Positions 17,701 through 23,868 of a DNA stretch of 38,266 nt are shown here, in pieces. The notes beneath the pieces are model-generated. The model worked only from the letters and a program-made list of their open reading frames with translations, was not told the DNA's origin and did not search any database. Positions within the stretch are counted from its first letter, which is position 1, and the number at the start of each line of letters is the position of its first letter. The DNA lies in assembly GCA_902798835.1 (NCBI GenBank), contig CADBYN010000012.1, forward strand, positions 1-38,266, read 5' to 3'. This DNA is from Candidatus Avelusimicrobium bubulum (GTDB taxonomy: Bacteria > Elusimicrobiota > Elusimicrobia > Elusimicrobiales > Elusimicrobiaceae). A program made the position numbers and the translations under genes.

Positions 17701-17790
17701 TTCCACGCCAAGCCCGCGCAAATCCAAAGCATGTATGCGCCCGAATACGGTGCGCACAGCGCGGCAGAAACCGTTACTGTGAGCAAATAA
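11785..17790 (+). CDS. Alpha-2-macroglobulin family protein without thioester
   Basis: A 2001-residue exported protein (signal peptide to about CLFA-S20). The N-terminus has a short TPR-like pair (residues 22-60). Macroglobulin domains follow, with the family hallmark TDRAIYRPGQ near 605-614, and VRTDFAETAYFN-like and TLPQSVTTWNILGFA segments near 1245-1285. After PRFYREKDKG comes the helical terpenoid-cyclase-like region and a C-terminal MG10-like domain. Bacterial A2Ms trap proteases in the periplasm, often by a CxEQ thioester. Here the PYGCxEQ position reads P1468-Y-K-D-L-I-S, so the thioester is absent, as in E. coli YfaS. A Met/Asp-rich insert near 1190-1215 sits where a bait region could be. 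Start ATG 11785 is preferred to TTG 11773 because GGGAGA lies just before it. Confidence 0.92.
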   Translation: MKKLIAFVVFFTLPFCLFASNLQQAEKLYQDGDFATAKKQFEEVAKTATAGILYQAQLRIAACEYIQGEYLTAAKTMLNYPLPQDPLWRARFLLYRIQMAQQVSWAYGRILEERQIQDNQDPEYWTRSEWHSQMQKDYEQLWNLRDDLIKAPIAQEVLILNVKDTDTKRIPTLFDFVNQQWAEWVGSTEQALPTQSPRTYLDGTATPIKARKNRPNKLASILQEGYILEGTHRQDARIFWHTDYILLPFDRSDFFEFNNEKRATRTAVEQLNILSGFTPSTNVWQKIKGVLNNSAGQYGKSYAAYRTAQLLWNKEERSQALAVCQYAVKSLEKSYYTDQCQELIDRITKHEISFKELPAALQPQKPQVQLTLRNIPHVYTRIYPVTKAELEDFYFTNHRNRKNNAWSDLVHLQNKSIQSLLSSTKAYKTLQNDISYEKPYFPTTHTLTLPALEKGFYVVLASEDSSFDPAKHTIAGTVINITDIALFVTTGINDNPEKYVRTLDSKDTSFTPEIFRIYTVDLKTGQPLPNANLNIITNWNGAREQKQTDSNGKIALSRSLNLARHNDNSHMIDVWAEKGKSATFSPNNTSFYFSPNTPVQLFAQTDRAIYRPGQKVSLSVQGFQATPRGMQVLPGKQVEIKVHSMQNYKQIFKTSATLNEFGTMQTQFTLPEGNEILLGDFSIEATSKINGETFFTQHSFSVEEYKRPEYEIELNDPKAPLAYNKTGIVTGKATYYTGAALQKATVKYTITRREYIPPFYWWRIWEPTSSEQIAQGETTTNDKGEFSISWKPEPQRKGETATQYTVKAEVYDETGRAIDTSRTYKVSTYPRLFKVDFAQGFYDVNRQTPLADITLTNADGKAITGSIVARISRVQDTPNTKEKTSGQYDSEYELATPGSGSSLDQWYQNARDISLVFTRTINFNTPGAQTLQLPALPEGIYRLSLKSQQAQDQAIIFVVSSPKSSLKLPDITLAQYKTYHVGETARVLIGSGSLSGSKRVEVYRKNQFLAATDLLPAGASIYEYVVTEQDRGGLGFSWFGASNYTFHRGTTNLTVPYDNQQLTVTTDISEVNKPGQTVLWKLLAKNAQNFPINGQASVSVYDKSLDYYAKKTNPFSLDSLFRQYTNARGATWSRLVSNYLSLFTGKTSREWKNPPQLPTLDLVMPYRYYRNATYGGGMKMLKASKAAAPQMAMAVMDDSMDMEWGAEAEESYGAVEFDAETSRATNTVASLDQKEAQASTDTSAIRTDFAETAYFNSMLPVKNGIAKINFTLPQSVTTWNILGFAITKDAQFGDFTANTITRKDFMVRLHLPRFYREKDKGILQASVMNLTNRKLTVPVTITITQDKQNKAAAFGITTLTKNVTVAPNATEYVQWDITVPTAPGLYQVTASGHSAVDSDGEQRTLPVFPSLSRLLASAHVALKNGTNTLTITELNDVSDAQTELAALTVNPSLALSVLNSMPNVLSSPYKDLISSLNRYVPLAVVHSFYTTYPQLKEAVKKLPKRSGLTAPWNETDPLRLTMLEQTPWLQIASGKLQCNANIISLFDDALVTKRLAQEIENVKKFQNASGAFSWFIGGPDDMYLTLRALESFSQAIQFGAEVPQAQAKKAISYVVPKIEQQLKEDKKGSVGAVSYALYAAYTLSAFPANWSQVAAAKPYIKKWVDYADEQARFMTPLGQIYAAAIYHRLGDDVKANAYLDKVLARMKYNELTGAYFAPEVQSWVWYQDTITTQTVTLKTLLEIRPNSDKIDPMVQWLLFNRQVTSWKNSAAAAKAVFALLDVMKAKGALSSTTTYQINWAGTQDKRTFEPFDWTEDLQWIKQGTQLTPAALQAQVTKQGKMTDFASLNVIYTSAEAKQSPKGVLNVSREYFVRFTQDDTQKLRRVQEGDNIKVGDEVEVHLTLTADSAFEYVQLTDPKPAGFESAELQSKWTWNPVSMYQEIRDADTNFFINRLPAGKVELRYVLRPTVPGKFHAKPAQIQSMYAPEYGAHSAAETVTVSK

Positions 17791-17803
17791 TCTGCAGTCC
17801 GTT

Positions 17804-17834
17804 AAAAAGCCCCGCTACCTGCGGGGCTTTTTTT
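17804..17834. terminator. Bidirectional terminator between A2M gene and smpB
   Basis: Stem AAAAAGCCCCGC / GCGGGGCTTTTT with loop TACCT, followed by more T on the plus strand and by the mirrored A-run on the other. It serves two convergent genes and overlaps the smpB stop codon. Confidence 0.9.
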
Positions 17835-18303
17835 AAAACTTAATCGTGTTTTTAAATTGCTTTTCCATCTCGCGCGAGAGGTCTTTTTTCTTTAAAGATT
17901 CGCGCTTATCGTAGGTGTGTTTCCCTTTGGCAAGGGCCAGCTTTAACTTCGCCCAACCGTTTTTAAAATACACTTCTAAAGGCACAAGCGCATAGCCTTT
18001 AATTTCGGCTTTGGATTCCAACTTGCGAAGTTCCTTTTTGGTAAGTAGCAAGCGGCGCGAACGCGTGGGGTCCAATTCGGCCGAAGAATTAAATTTATAG
18101 GGTTTTATGTGCATTTGATATACACGAGCCTGCCCGTTTTCTACACGCACAAAACTTCCCTCCAGGCTCAGTTCTTTTTGGCGGATCGATTTAACCTCGG
18201 CGCCCAAAAGTTCCAACCCGGCTTGGTACGTGTCTTCGATAAAATAGTCGTGATACGCCTTACGGTTTGTGCATACCACGAGGACAGACTCTTTCTTTGG
18301 CAT
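17833..18303 (-). CDS. smpB: SsrA-binding protein SmpB
   Basis: A 156-residue basic protein that binds tmRNA and brings it to stalled ribosomes for trans-translation. Family features: NRKAYHDYFIEDTYQAGLEL, GAEVKSIRQKELSLEGSFVR, YKFNSSAELDPTRSRRLLL, KGYALVPLEVYFKNGWAKLK, GKHTYDKRESLKKKD, and a Lys-rich C-terminal tail. The length is typical. The ATG at 18303 has no ribosome-binding site, and a perfect TATAAT box ends 6 nt before it, so the transcript may be leaderless. It is divergent from hydG. The ssrA RNA gene is not in this window. Confidence 0.97.
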   Translation of the reverse strand: MPKKESVLVVCTNRKAYHDYFIEDTYQAGLELLGAEVKSIRQKELSLEGSFVRVENGQARVYQMHIKPYKFNSSAELDPTRSRRLLLTKKELRKLESKAEIKGYALVPLEVYFKNGWAKLKLALAKGKHTYDKRESLKKKDLSREMEKQFKNTIKF

Positions 18304-18309
18304 AGGTAT

Positions 18310-18339
18310 ATTATAGCAAAATGCCCCGACTCCTCCAAA
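18310..18339 (-). promoter_or_regulatory. Promoter of smpB
   Basis: Reading leftward: TTTGGA (18339-18334), an 18-nt spacer ending TTTTGC, then TATAAT (18315-18310). TG precedes the box, giving an extended -10. The box ends 6 nt before the smpB ATG, so the RNA start should fall at the start codon. Confidence 0.7.
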
Positions 18340-18344
18340 AGTAG

Positions 18345-18350
18345 TAAAAT
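18345..18350 (+). promoter_or_regulatory. Putative -10 box of hydG
   Basis: TAAAAT ends 8 nt before the hydG ATG at 18359, with no ribosome-binding site in between. There is no recognisable -35 and no TG extension, so this is weaker than the smpB promoter. The two divergent start codons are 55 nt apart. Confidence 0.35.
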
Positions 18351-18358
18351 ATAGTTAT

Positions 18359-19741
18359 ATGATTATCCATGACCAAGAACTTCACAAATCCTTAGAAAAA
18401 GGTAAATCTTACACGGACGCGGATGTCGCCCGCATTTTGGCAAAAGCCAAAGAACTAAAAGGCATCTCTTTCGAGGAAGCCGCCATTTTGCTTAACTTAA
18501 CTGACCGCAAACTTTTAGACCAACTTTTTGAAACGGCCAAATACGTCAAAGAAGCCATTTACGGCAACCGCATTGTACTTTTTGCCCCGCTCTATATTTC
18601 TAACATTTGCACCAACGAGTGCGTGTATTGCGCTTTTCGAAAATCGAACACCGCGCTTAAACGCCATGCCAGCACCCGGGACGAAATTCACCAAGAAGTC
18701 ACCGCGCTACTTCAGCAGGGCCATAAACGCATTTTAATGGTAGCGGGTGAAGCTTACCCCGGCGGCACGTTGCAATACGTTTACGATAGCATTAAAGCCA
18801 TTTACGAAACCTCTTGGAACGGGCAAACCATCCGCCGCGTAAACGTAAATATTGCCCCGCTTACCTTAGAAGAATTTGCCGAACTTAAAAAATGCGGCAT
18901 TGGTACGTTTCAAGTATTCCAAGAAACGTATCACAAAGAAACGTACGAAAAGCTACATTTAGCCGGCACCAAGAAAGATTACCAATTCCGCCTAGATGTC
19001 ATGGACCGTGCCTTACAAGCGGGCATGAACGACGTAGGCATTGGGCCGCTGTTGGGGCTTTACGACCACAAATTTGAAATTTTAGCCACTCTCGAACACT
19101 CGTGGTATTTGGATAAAACCTACGGTGTAGGCCCGCATACCATTTCTATTCCGCGCATTGAACCCGCCGAGGGGAGCGAATTTAGTAAGCACCCTAACGA
19201 GGAACTCACCGACGACGAATTTAAACAATGCATTGCCGTACTGCGCCTGGCCGTACCTTATACGGGTATTATTTTAAGCACGCGAGAGCGCCCCGAAATG
19301 CGTAACGCCTGTTTAGAACTGGGGGTATCACAAATTTCCGCCGCTTCCCGCGTCAACCCGGGCGGATACTCGTACGATAAAGAAAACGGCAGCCAGTTCA
19401 CCTTAACCGACGAACGTACCCTAGCGCAGGTCATTGATGCCGTGGTGGATGCTAAGCATATGCCGTCTTTCTGCACGGGCTGCTACCGCTTAGGCCGCGT
19501 CGGTAAAGACTTTATGGACATGGCCAAACCGGGGCTTATTAAAACCCATTGTTTGCCTAACGCCATGTTCACATTTGCCGAATACTTGGAGGACTTTGCC
19601 CCCGCCCCGTTAAAGGCCAAGGGGTATGCGCTTATTGAGTCCACCGCCAAAGAATCCTTTGCCGAAGGCACGCCCATTAGAAAGATGATTGACGAGAATT
19701 TGGCAAAGATCAAATCCGGTAAGCGCGACCTGTATTTCTAA
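18359..19741 (+). CDS. hydG: [FeFe]-hydrogenase H-cluster maturase HydG
   Basis: A 460-residue radical SAM tyrosine lyase that makes the CO and CN ligands of the [FeFe]-hydrogenase H-cluster. The radical SAM motif is C84-TNE-C88-VY-C91 (CxxxCxxC). The C-terminal auxiliary cluster site is C372-TG-C375 followed after 22 residues by C398 (CxxCx22C). That spacing marks HydG; the related tyrosine lyase ThiH lacks it, so a thiamine role is unlikely. The length and whole-protein pattern (NVNIAPLTLEEFAELKKCGI, PRIEPAEGSEFS) fit the family. hydE, hydF and the hydrogenase are not in this window. A strong terminator follows at 19766. Confidence 0.96.
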   Translation: MIIHDQELHKSLEKGKSYTDADVARILAKAKELKGISFEEAAILLNLTDRKLLDQLFETAKYVKEAIYGNRIVLFAPLYISNICTNECVYCAFRKSNTALKRHASTRDEIHQEVTALLQQGHKRILMVAGEAYPGGTLQYVYDSIKAIYETSWNGQTIRRVNVNIAPLTLEEFAELKKCGIGTFQVFQETYHKETYEKLHLAGTKKDYQFRLDVMDRALQAGMNDVGIGPLLGLYDHKFEILATLEHSWYLDKTYGVGPHTISIPRIEPAEGSEFSKHPNEELTDDEFKQCIAVLRLAVPYTGIILSTRERPEMRNACLELGVSQISAASRVNPGGYSYDKENGSQFTLTDERTLAQVIDAVVDAKHMPSFCTGCYRLGRVGKDFMDMAKPGLIKTHCLPNAMFTFAEYLEDFAPAPLKAKGYALIESTAKESFAEGTPIRKMIDENLAKIKSGKRDLYF

Positions 19742-19765
19742 TAGCGTTTGCTTTATAAAGAATGT

Positions 19766-19797
19766 ATCCCCGATAGTCTTATCGGGGATCTTTTTTT
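19766..19797 (+). terminator. Intrinsic terminator after hydG
   Basis: Stem ATCCCCGATA / TATCGGGGAT (10 bp) with a GTCT loop, followed by C and seven T residues. Confidence 0.92.
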
Positions 19798-19813
19798 ATC
19801 CCTTTATTACGTT

Positions 19814-19917
19814 AATTTGTGCTAGTTCTAGGCGCGAACGAGGAAGGAATACTGCTGGCACGCGCGCGGAGCGCGTAGGTATCCGACCAAGTGAGCAACG
19901 ACGAAATAGCGCAAATT
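19814..19917. repeat. Nested inverted-repeat element of about 104 nt
   Basis: A non-coding, GC-rich block lying between two terminators. It is closed by AATTTGTGCTA (19814-19824) and TAGCGCAAATT (19907-19917), complementary with one G-U. Inside, GGAATAC (19846-19852) can pair with GTATCC (19879-19884) with one bulge, and ACGCGC / GCGCGT (19860-19865, 19871-19876) forms a hairpin with a GCGGA loop. The nesting suggests either a palindromic mobile repeat (REP- or MITE-like) or a structured RNA. I see no second copy in this window and no open frame in it. The name is unknown. Confidence 0.55.
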
Positions 19918-19925
19918 GGCAAGAC

Positions 19926-19955
19926 AAAAAGAAACCCCCCGCCGTAGCGGGGGGT
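19926..19955 (-). terminator. Intrinsic terminator of the porin gene
   Basis: Stem ACCCCCCGC / GCGGGGGGT with a 4-nt loop. On the minus strand it is followed by TTTC and TTTTT. It lies about 25 nt after the porin stop codon. Confidence 0.85.
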
Positions 19956-19978
19956 GTATTCATTCTAATAACGTTGAA

Positions 19979-21244
19979 TTAGAATTTAATTAACATGCCG
20001 ATTTGACCTTTGAAGTTATCAGGGTCATTGCGGTTGTCACGGCTGTATTCAGTGCCATATTTTTCGTTTTTGGTGTATTTAGCATAACCAAAACCAGCAA
20101 ATAATTGCACATATTCGTTGTGGTTATATTTGGCGGTTAAGTCAGCTTCATACGTGGTGGCATGACCGGTGCGAGATTGGAAGGTATAGCCATCCAAAGA
20201 GAACACCCATTTTTCAAACGGTTTGAAATCTACACCAACGTTGAACAAACGTACACCGTTGTTGCTGTAGTCCCAAATGCCATCACCACCAATCAAGTGG
20301 CCCACTAACAAACCGGGAGTATAGTTACCCATCGCCCAGAATTCCCCTTCTTCATTTCCTGATTTAGCATAGAGGAAGGTACCACGAGCAGTTACCTTTT
20401 CGATATCGGCAGCTACGTCAGCTTTTACCATATAACCGGTATCGTGATGTTCTTTGACCAAGCGATGACCACCAAAGTTGCGGGCATATTCTACACTAGC
20501 GCGAACGGCTTCTACGTTCATGCCGACTTTGGCACCATAGAAACCGCTGTGTTGGTCTTCGTCCGGATCCACGTCCTCACCATGAGCAACGATATCATAC
20601 CCATATACTTGAGCAGTCAAGTTGTCAGTGACGTTCATTCTGAAGTCAGCACCATAGAGATTGTATTTGATATCCATGAGAGGGAGCACGTCTTGCATAT
20701 CACGGCTCCAAGCATTCATATCATTGATGGTACCGGCAATCATCGTAAAGGTCTTTACATCATCGGAATAGACCAATTTGGCCGCATCGATGGAGTTGAC
20801 ATAGCCGTTCCATTCGGCGTTATAGTGGTTCGGACCAATGTACATTACGGCGCTATCTTCATCACCATAGAATTGGCGACCGACAGTTAAGTCAAAAGCA
20901 CAGAACAAGTTATGCAACACAACGTTTGCATTTACCAATTTAACGTTATCCCAATAATCTTGGACGCTTTTACCTTCGTTGGAAACGTTATCGCCCCAGG
21001 CATGAGCATATTGGAACATCAAGTTAGCGGTTACGTCTTCTACGAGTTCGGCAGAAAGACCGGCCAATACACGGCCACTCGCACCGCTGTTGTACGGATC
21101 CGCGACAAGGGGATCAACATTGTTGTGATGTACATCGCTGGCGATGGTTTGAATTTCGCCTTTTACTTCAACGTTATTAAGTACAGTTGCGCCGACAGGC
21201 CAGGACATTACCACGGCCAACAGCACGCCTAATAGTTTCTTCAT
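19979..21244 (-). CDS. Outer-membrane porin-like beta-barrel protein
   Basis: A 421-residue protein with a signal peptide (MKKLLGVLLAVVMSWPVGA). The mature part consists of alternating hydrophobic and polar strands rich in Tyr, Gly, Asp and Asn, such as VTANLMFQYAHAWGD and EYVQLFAGFGYAKYTK. The last residue is Phe (QIGMLIKF), the outer-membrane beta-barrel insertion signal. It resembles the alginate-export/porin-like proteins of Elusimicrobia and other didermic bacteria, but the substrate cannot be read. The start at 21244 has AGGAGGAG 6 nt upstream, the best ribosome-binding site in the window. The strong RBS, its own promoter and a strong terminator suggest an abundant protein. An in-frame extension up to 21490 lacks any signal and is not part of the gene. 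Confidence 0.85.
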   Translation of the reverse strand: MKKLLGVLLAVVMSWPVGATVLNNVEVKGEIQTIASDVHHNNVDPLVADPYNSGASGRVLAGLSAELVEDVTANLMFQYAHAWGDNVSNEGKSVQDYWDNVKLVNANVVLHNLFCAFDLTVGRQFYGDEDSAVMYIGPNHYNAEWNGYVNSIDAAKLVYSDDVKTFTMIAGTINDMNAWSRDMQDVLPLMDIKYNLYGADFRMNVTDNLTAQVYGYDIVAHGEDVDPDEDQHSGFYGAKVGMNVEAVRASVEYARNFGGHRLVKEHHDTGYMVKADVAADIEKVTARGTFLYAKSGNEEGEFWAMGNYTPGLLVGHLIGGDGIWDYSNNGVRLFNVGVDFKPFEKWVFSLDGYTFQSRTGHATTYEADLTAKYNHNEYVQLFAGFGYAKYTKNEKYGTEYSRDNRNDPDNFKGQIGMLIKF

Positions 21245-21283
21245 GAATACTCCTCCTATATAATATATACTCCCTACAAGGTT

Positions 21284-21313
21284 ATTAAACCTAATTTCAA
21301 TACCCCCGTGCAA
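21284..21313 (-). promoter_or_regulatory. Candidate promoter of the porin gene
   Basis: Reading leftward: TTGCAC (21313-21308), an 18-nt spacer, TTTAAT (21289-21284). This gives a leader of about 35 nt with the strong ribosome-binding site. The intergenic stretch 21245-21526 otherwise holds a terminator at 21474-21506; the rest is AT-rich with nothing else I recognise. Confidence 0.45.
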
Positions 21314-21473
21314 GTTTTTTTTAAAATTCCACTTGACAGATTTCTTTTTAAGTAGTATTCTATTACACTTGTTTGACGAGCAACCTCTATCACTCCGATG
21401 AGAAAACAGATTTAAAAATACAACCAAAAGCCTAGAATATTCCTCACCAAGCACAAGAAAGCCTCCTAAAAAT

Positions 21474-21506
21474 AAAAATCCCTCGGGCATTGACCGAGGG
21501 ATTTTA
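21474..21506 (-). terminator. Terminator downstream of the tandem-repeat protein gene
   Basis: Stem AAAATCCCTCGG / CCGAGGGATTTT (12 bp) with a 7-nt loop. Both ends are AT-rich, and on the minus strand the stem runs into TTTTATTTTT. It is placed 20 nt after the stop of the 21527-21997 gene. Confidence 0.88.
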
Positions 21507-21526
21507 AACTTATTTAAACTAATGAA

Positions 21527-21997
21527 TTACGGCTCTTTTAGAGTAATCGTTCCATCCGGAGCATGCTCGTATACGTCAAAACCTCCGTTCTCGTTAGGCA
21601 CGCGTATTTCGTATGTCTTTGTTTTCAAATCATGCGATTTAAGCTCATATTTTTTCATAACTTGGCGTTGCACAACCGCAGGATTAATTCTGTGGTGATA
21701 TTCACTCAAGGTTGTTTCATGCTTTCCTCGTATTAACCTATTCACACCTTGTTGGTGGTGATTTTTGGCACCTCCACGAACAGTAACTCCTACGTGAGTC
21801 GAGCGCGGGAAGGGGACAGGTTTAACTCCTCCGTATCGACTTAAAACCGAACCGGTATTCCCGTGGGCTAGACCGACTACTCCCTGGCGATGTAGATTTC
21901 TTATCCCGCCACGGAGTGAAACTTTGACAGGCGCAGCCGTAGCAACGGTCGCACATGCAGACAATACTGCCGCTAGGGTAATGACTTGTTTCTTCAT
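21527..21997 (-). CDS. Small exported protein with two 45-residue tandem repeats
   Basis: A 156-residue basic protein of unknown function. It begins MKKQVITLAAVLSACATVAT, which can be read as a lipoprotein signal (lipobox LSAC, Cys15) or as a signal peptide cleaved after ATAA. Two copies of a 45-residue unit follow: VSLRGGIRNLHRQGV at residue 26 and VTVRGGAKNHHQQGV at residue 71, with matching LSxY positions 45 residues apart. Arg, His and Gly are frequent. The C-terminal 50 residues (YELKSHDLKTKTYEIRVPNE...) look like a small beta domain. ATG 21997 is chosen because the signal peptide starts there; GAGGG sits unusually close (about 1-2 nt), so initiation may be weak. No homologue is recognised. 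Confidence 0.75.
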   Translation of the reverse strand: MKKQVITLAAVLSACATVATAAPVKVSLRGGIRNLHRQGVVGLAHGNTGSVLSRYGGVKPVPFPRSTHVGVTVRGGAKNHHQQGVNRLIRGKHETTLSEYHHRINPAVVQRQVMKKYELKSHDLKTKTYEIRVPNENGGFDVYEHAPDGTITLKEP

Positions 21998-22096
21998 ACC
22001 CTCATTGTAACACAAACTGTATTTCCCCACAAACCCTTTTGGACCTATATGCAAAAATAGGTCCCCTTAAGGAAATTAGTTGAAAAAACGTTTTAC

Positions 22097-23596
22097 TTAT
22101 TTGACAGAACTGCGAGCTTTTTTGCCTACTAAGCTGTGCAAGTTTTTGCGAGTAGTTTTGGCAATTATTTTGCGGAAGCACCACAACGCCCATATGTTAG
22201 GAACAGTCATCATGGTCATAGTAAAAATCGCCAACGCCCACATAAAGCGTGTGGACATGTTGGCCTCTGCCGTTCGGGCCAAAGAATCAAGCACGGTAAA
22301 ATGCGTAGAGAAAGTAGTCCCGATTACTCCCCCCACAAACACAAACAGCACAAATAGCAAACGTGTGGGTTTAATAAGCACGTTAGAGCCCTTGCACAAA
22401 AACTGGAGTGCTTTCTCCGTGTAATATCCCCAGCCAATAATTGTGGTAAATGAAAATATGACGAGCGAGAAAACCAAAATCGGCGTACCTATATAAGGTA
22501 CCGTTTTAAAAGCACTGTTACATAAGTTGGCGGCGTAAACGTTGGGATTGGTGTAATCCCCCGCCAAGAGAATTACAATTCCCGTCAAGCTGCAAATAAA
22601 AATAGTCCATGCTACCGACGTAGCTGACACAATAGCCATCTGCGTGGCACTGCGTGTGCGCGCCGCAGCCGCCGCCATCGAAGCGCTCCCTAACCCGGCT
22701 TCGGTTGTCAGCACCGCGCGAGTCACCCCCGCTGTTACACCGGGGAGCATCGCTTGCAGGAGGCCAATAATACCCACCCCCATCGCACCCCCCAGGGCTG
22801 CTTTGCCGGTAAAGGCTCCTTTAAATACTAATAAAATAGCGTGCGGAATATGTGTAAAATTCATCACAATCACAATAAGCGCTATTAATAAATAGAGAAC
22901 GCCCATAATAGGAACTAACCACTCTGAGTACGAAGCAACCCGCTTGACACCGCCCAACACGACCGCTGCCGTAGAAATCGCCACAAACAACGCGGTATAC
23001 CATGGGTTTACGTTGTACCCTTCCCGCAACGCGTCGGCGATGGAGTTAGATTGCAAAGCGCTTCCCGCCGTCAGGCCCATGAGCACAGCGCCCACTGCAA
23101 ATATAATTGCCAACCATTTGAATTTTAAGATATTGGAAAGATAATACATCGGGCCGCCGACATATTCCCCATCGGTAAGGCGCACGCGGTATTTAAAAGC
23201 AATCATACATTCACTATATTTAATAGTAAAGCTAAAAAAACCCGCTACTACCATCCAAAATAGTGCACCCGGCCCGCCTTCCGCCACGGCAGTAGTTACG
23301 CCGATAATACTGCCCGTACCAATCGTAGCCCCAATCATTACCGCCAAGGAACCAAAACTACTGACCATCCCTTCGCTTTCGGCTTTGGCTACGGATAGTT
23401 TTACCGCCGGCAACGTATATTTTTGGATAAAACGTAACTTAATGGTAAAATAGATTCCCAGGAAGAGCAAAAGAAAAATCATCGGAGGTCCCCAAATAAG
23501 CGCATTGAAGCCGTTCATTGCATCATATACATGTTGTAATGTCGGCTCAGCATACAACGCTTTAAAGGAGCCTATAAATTGGTAGATTATATCCAT
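22097..23596 (-). CDS. AGCS-family sodium:alanine/glycine symporter
   Basis: A 499-residue polytopic protein that imports alanine or glycine with Na+. Family features: the GATIGTGSIIGVTTAV segment near residues 88-103, GGPGALFWM near 107-115, GGPMYYLSN near 146-154, the GVTAGVTRAVLTTEAGLGSA helix near 286-305, and about 10-11 membrane segments. Length is typical (450-540). GAGGA lies 8 nt before ATG 23596. It is divergent from the secreted-protein gene at 23869; the shared 272-nt region holds a phased dyad array. No clear terminator follows; the hairpin at 22041-22064 has no T-run. Confidence 0.92.
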   Translation of the reverse strand: MDIIYQFIGSFKALYAEPTLQHVYDAMNGFNALIWGPPMIFLLLFLGIYFTIKLRFIQKYTLPAVKLSVAKAESEGMVSSFGSLAVMIGATIGTGSIIGVTTAVAEGGPGALFWMVVAGFFSFTIKYSECMIAFKYRVRLTDGEYVGGPMYYLSNILKFKWLAIIFAVGAVLMGLTAGSALQSNSIADALREGYNVNPWYTALFVAISTAAVVLGGVKRVASYSEWLVPIMGVLYLLIALIVIVMNFTHIPHAILLVFKGAFTGKAALGGAMGVGIIGLLQAMLPGVTAGVTRAVLTTEAGLGSASMAAAAARTRSATQMAIVSATSVAWTIFICSLTGIVILLAGDYTNPNVYAANLCNSAFKTVPYIGTPILVFSLVIFSFTTIIGWGYYTEKALQFLCKGSNVLIKPTRLLFVLFVFVGGVIGTTFSTHFTVLDSLARTAEANMSTRFMWALAIFTMTMMTVPNIWALWCFRKIIAKTTRKNLHSLVGKKARSSVK

Positions 23597-23721
23597 ACTT
23601 CTTTTCCTCTTCTAAACAAAGCACTTTATCATTTTACTATATTTAAATGGGGTACGCACATCGACCCGCCCTCCATTAAATTCCTTTTTCGATAAACTGA
23701 CTAAATATAGTTACATTAAAA

Positions 23722-23783
23722 TAGGTCTAATGGCCCCATCCGCCTAGGCCTAAATGCCCTCTTGGCCTAGGTCTAAAGACCCA
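23722..23783. repeat. Three 23-bp-phased dyads between divergent genes
   Basis: Three similar units start at 23722, 23745 and 23768, exactly 23 bp apart: TAGGTCTAATGGCCC, TAGGCCTAAATGCCC and TAGGTCTAAAGACCC. Each holds a short dyad, clearest in the third (GGTCT-AA-AGACC). The array lies about 85 nt before the start at 23869 and about 125 nt from the AGCS start at 23596. Evenly spaced dyads are typical of an operator for a dimeric regulator, but the factor is unknown. The rest of 23597-23868 is AT-rich; a TATATT near 23840 may be the -10 of the rightward gene. Confidence 0.5.
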
Positions 23784-23868
23784 GGAAATTTTTCCCAAAA
23801 GGCCTATGTTTAAGATATACCGTCTATGAAACAGCACAAGCGGTTATATTGGAATAGAGGAGAAAATA

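Noticed and set aside
18359-19741. ThiH (thiamine tyrosine lyase) as the identity of the 18359 gene
   Set aside because: The C-terminal CxxCx22C motif is present, which is specific to HydG, and no thiamine genes are near.
20444-20890. Plus-strand frame of 148 codons inside the porin gene
   Set aside because: Antisense shadow of a clear beta-barrel gene; no ribosome-binding site or motif.
21245-21490. N-terminal extension of the porin frame
   Set aside because: The added residues have no signal peptide or family match, and the start at 21244 has an excellent ribosome-binding site and signal peptide.
22041-22064. Hairpin GGACCTA / TAGGTCC as a terminator of the AGCS gene
   Set aside because: On the minus strand it is followed by AAAAGGG, not by a T-run, so it lacks the hallmark of an intrinsic terminator.
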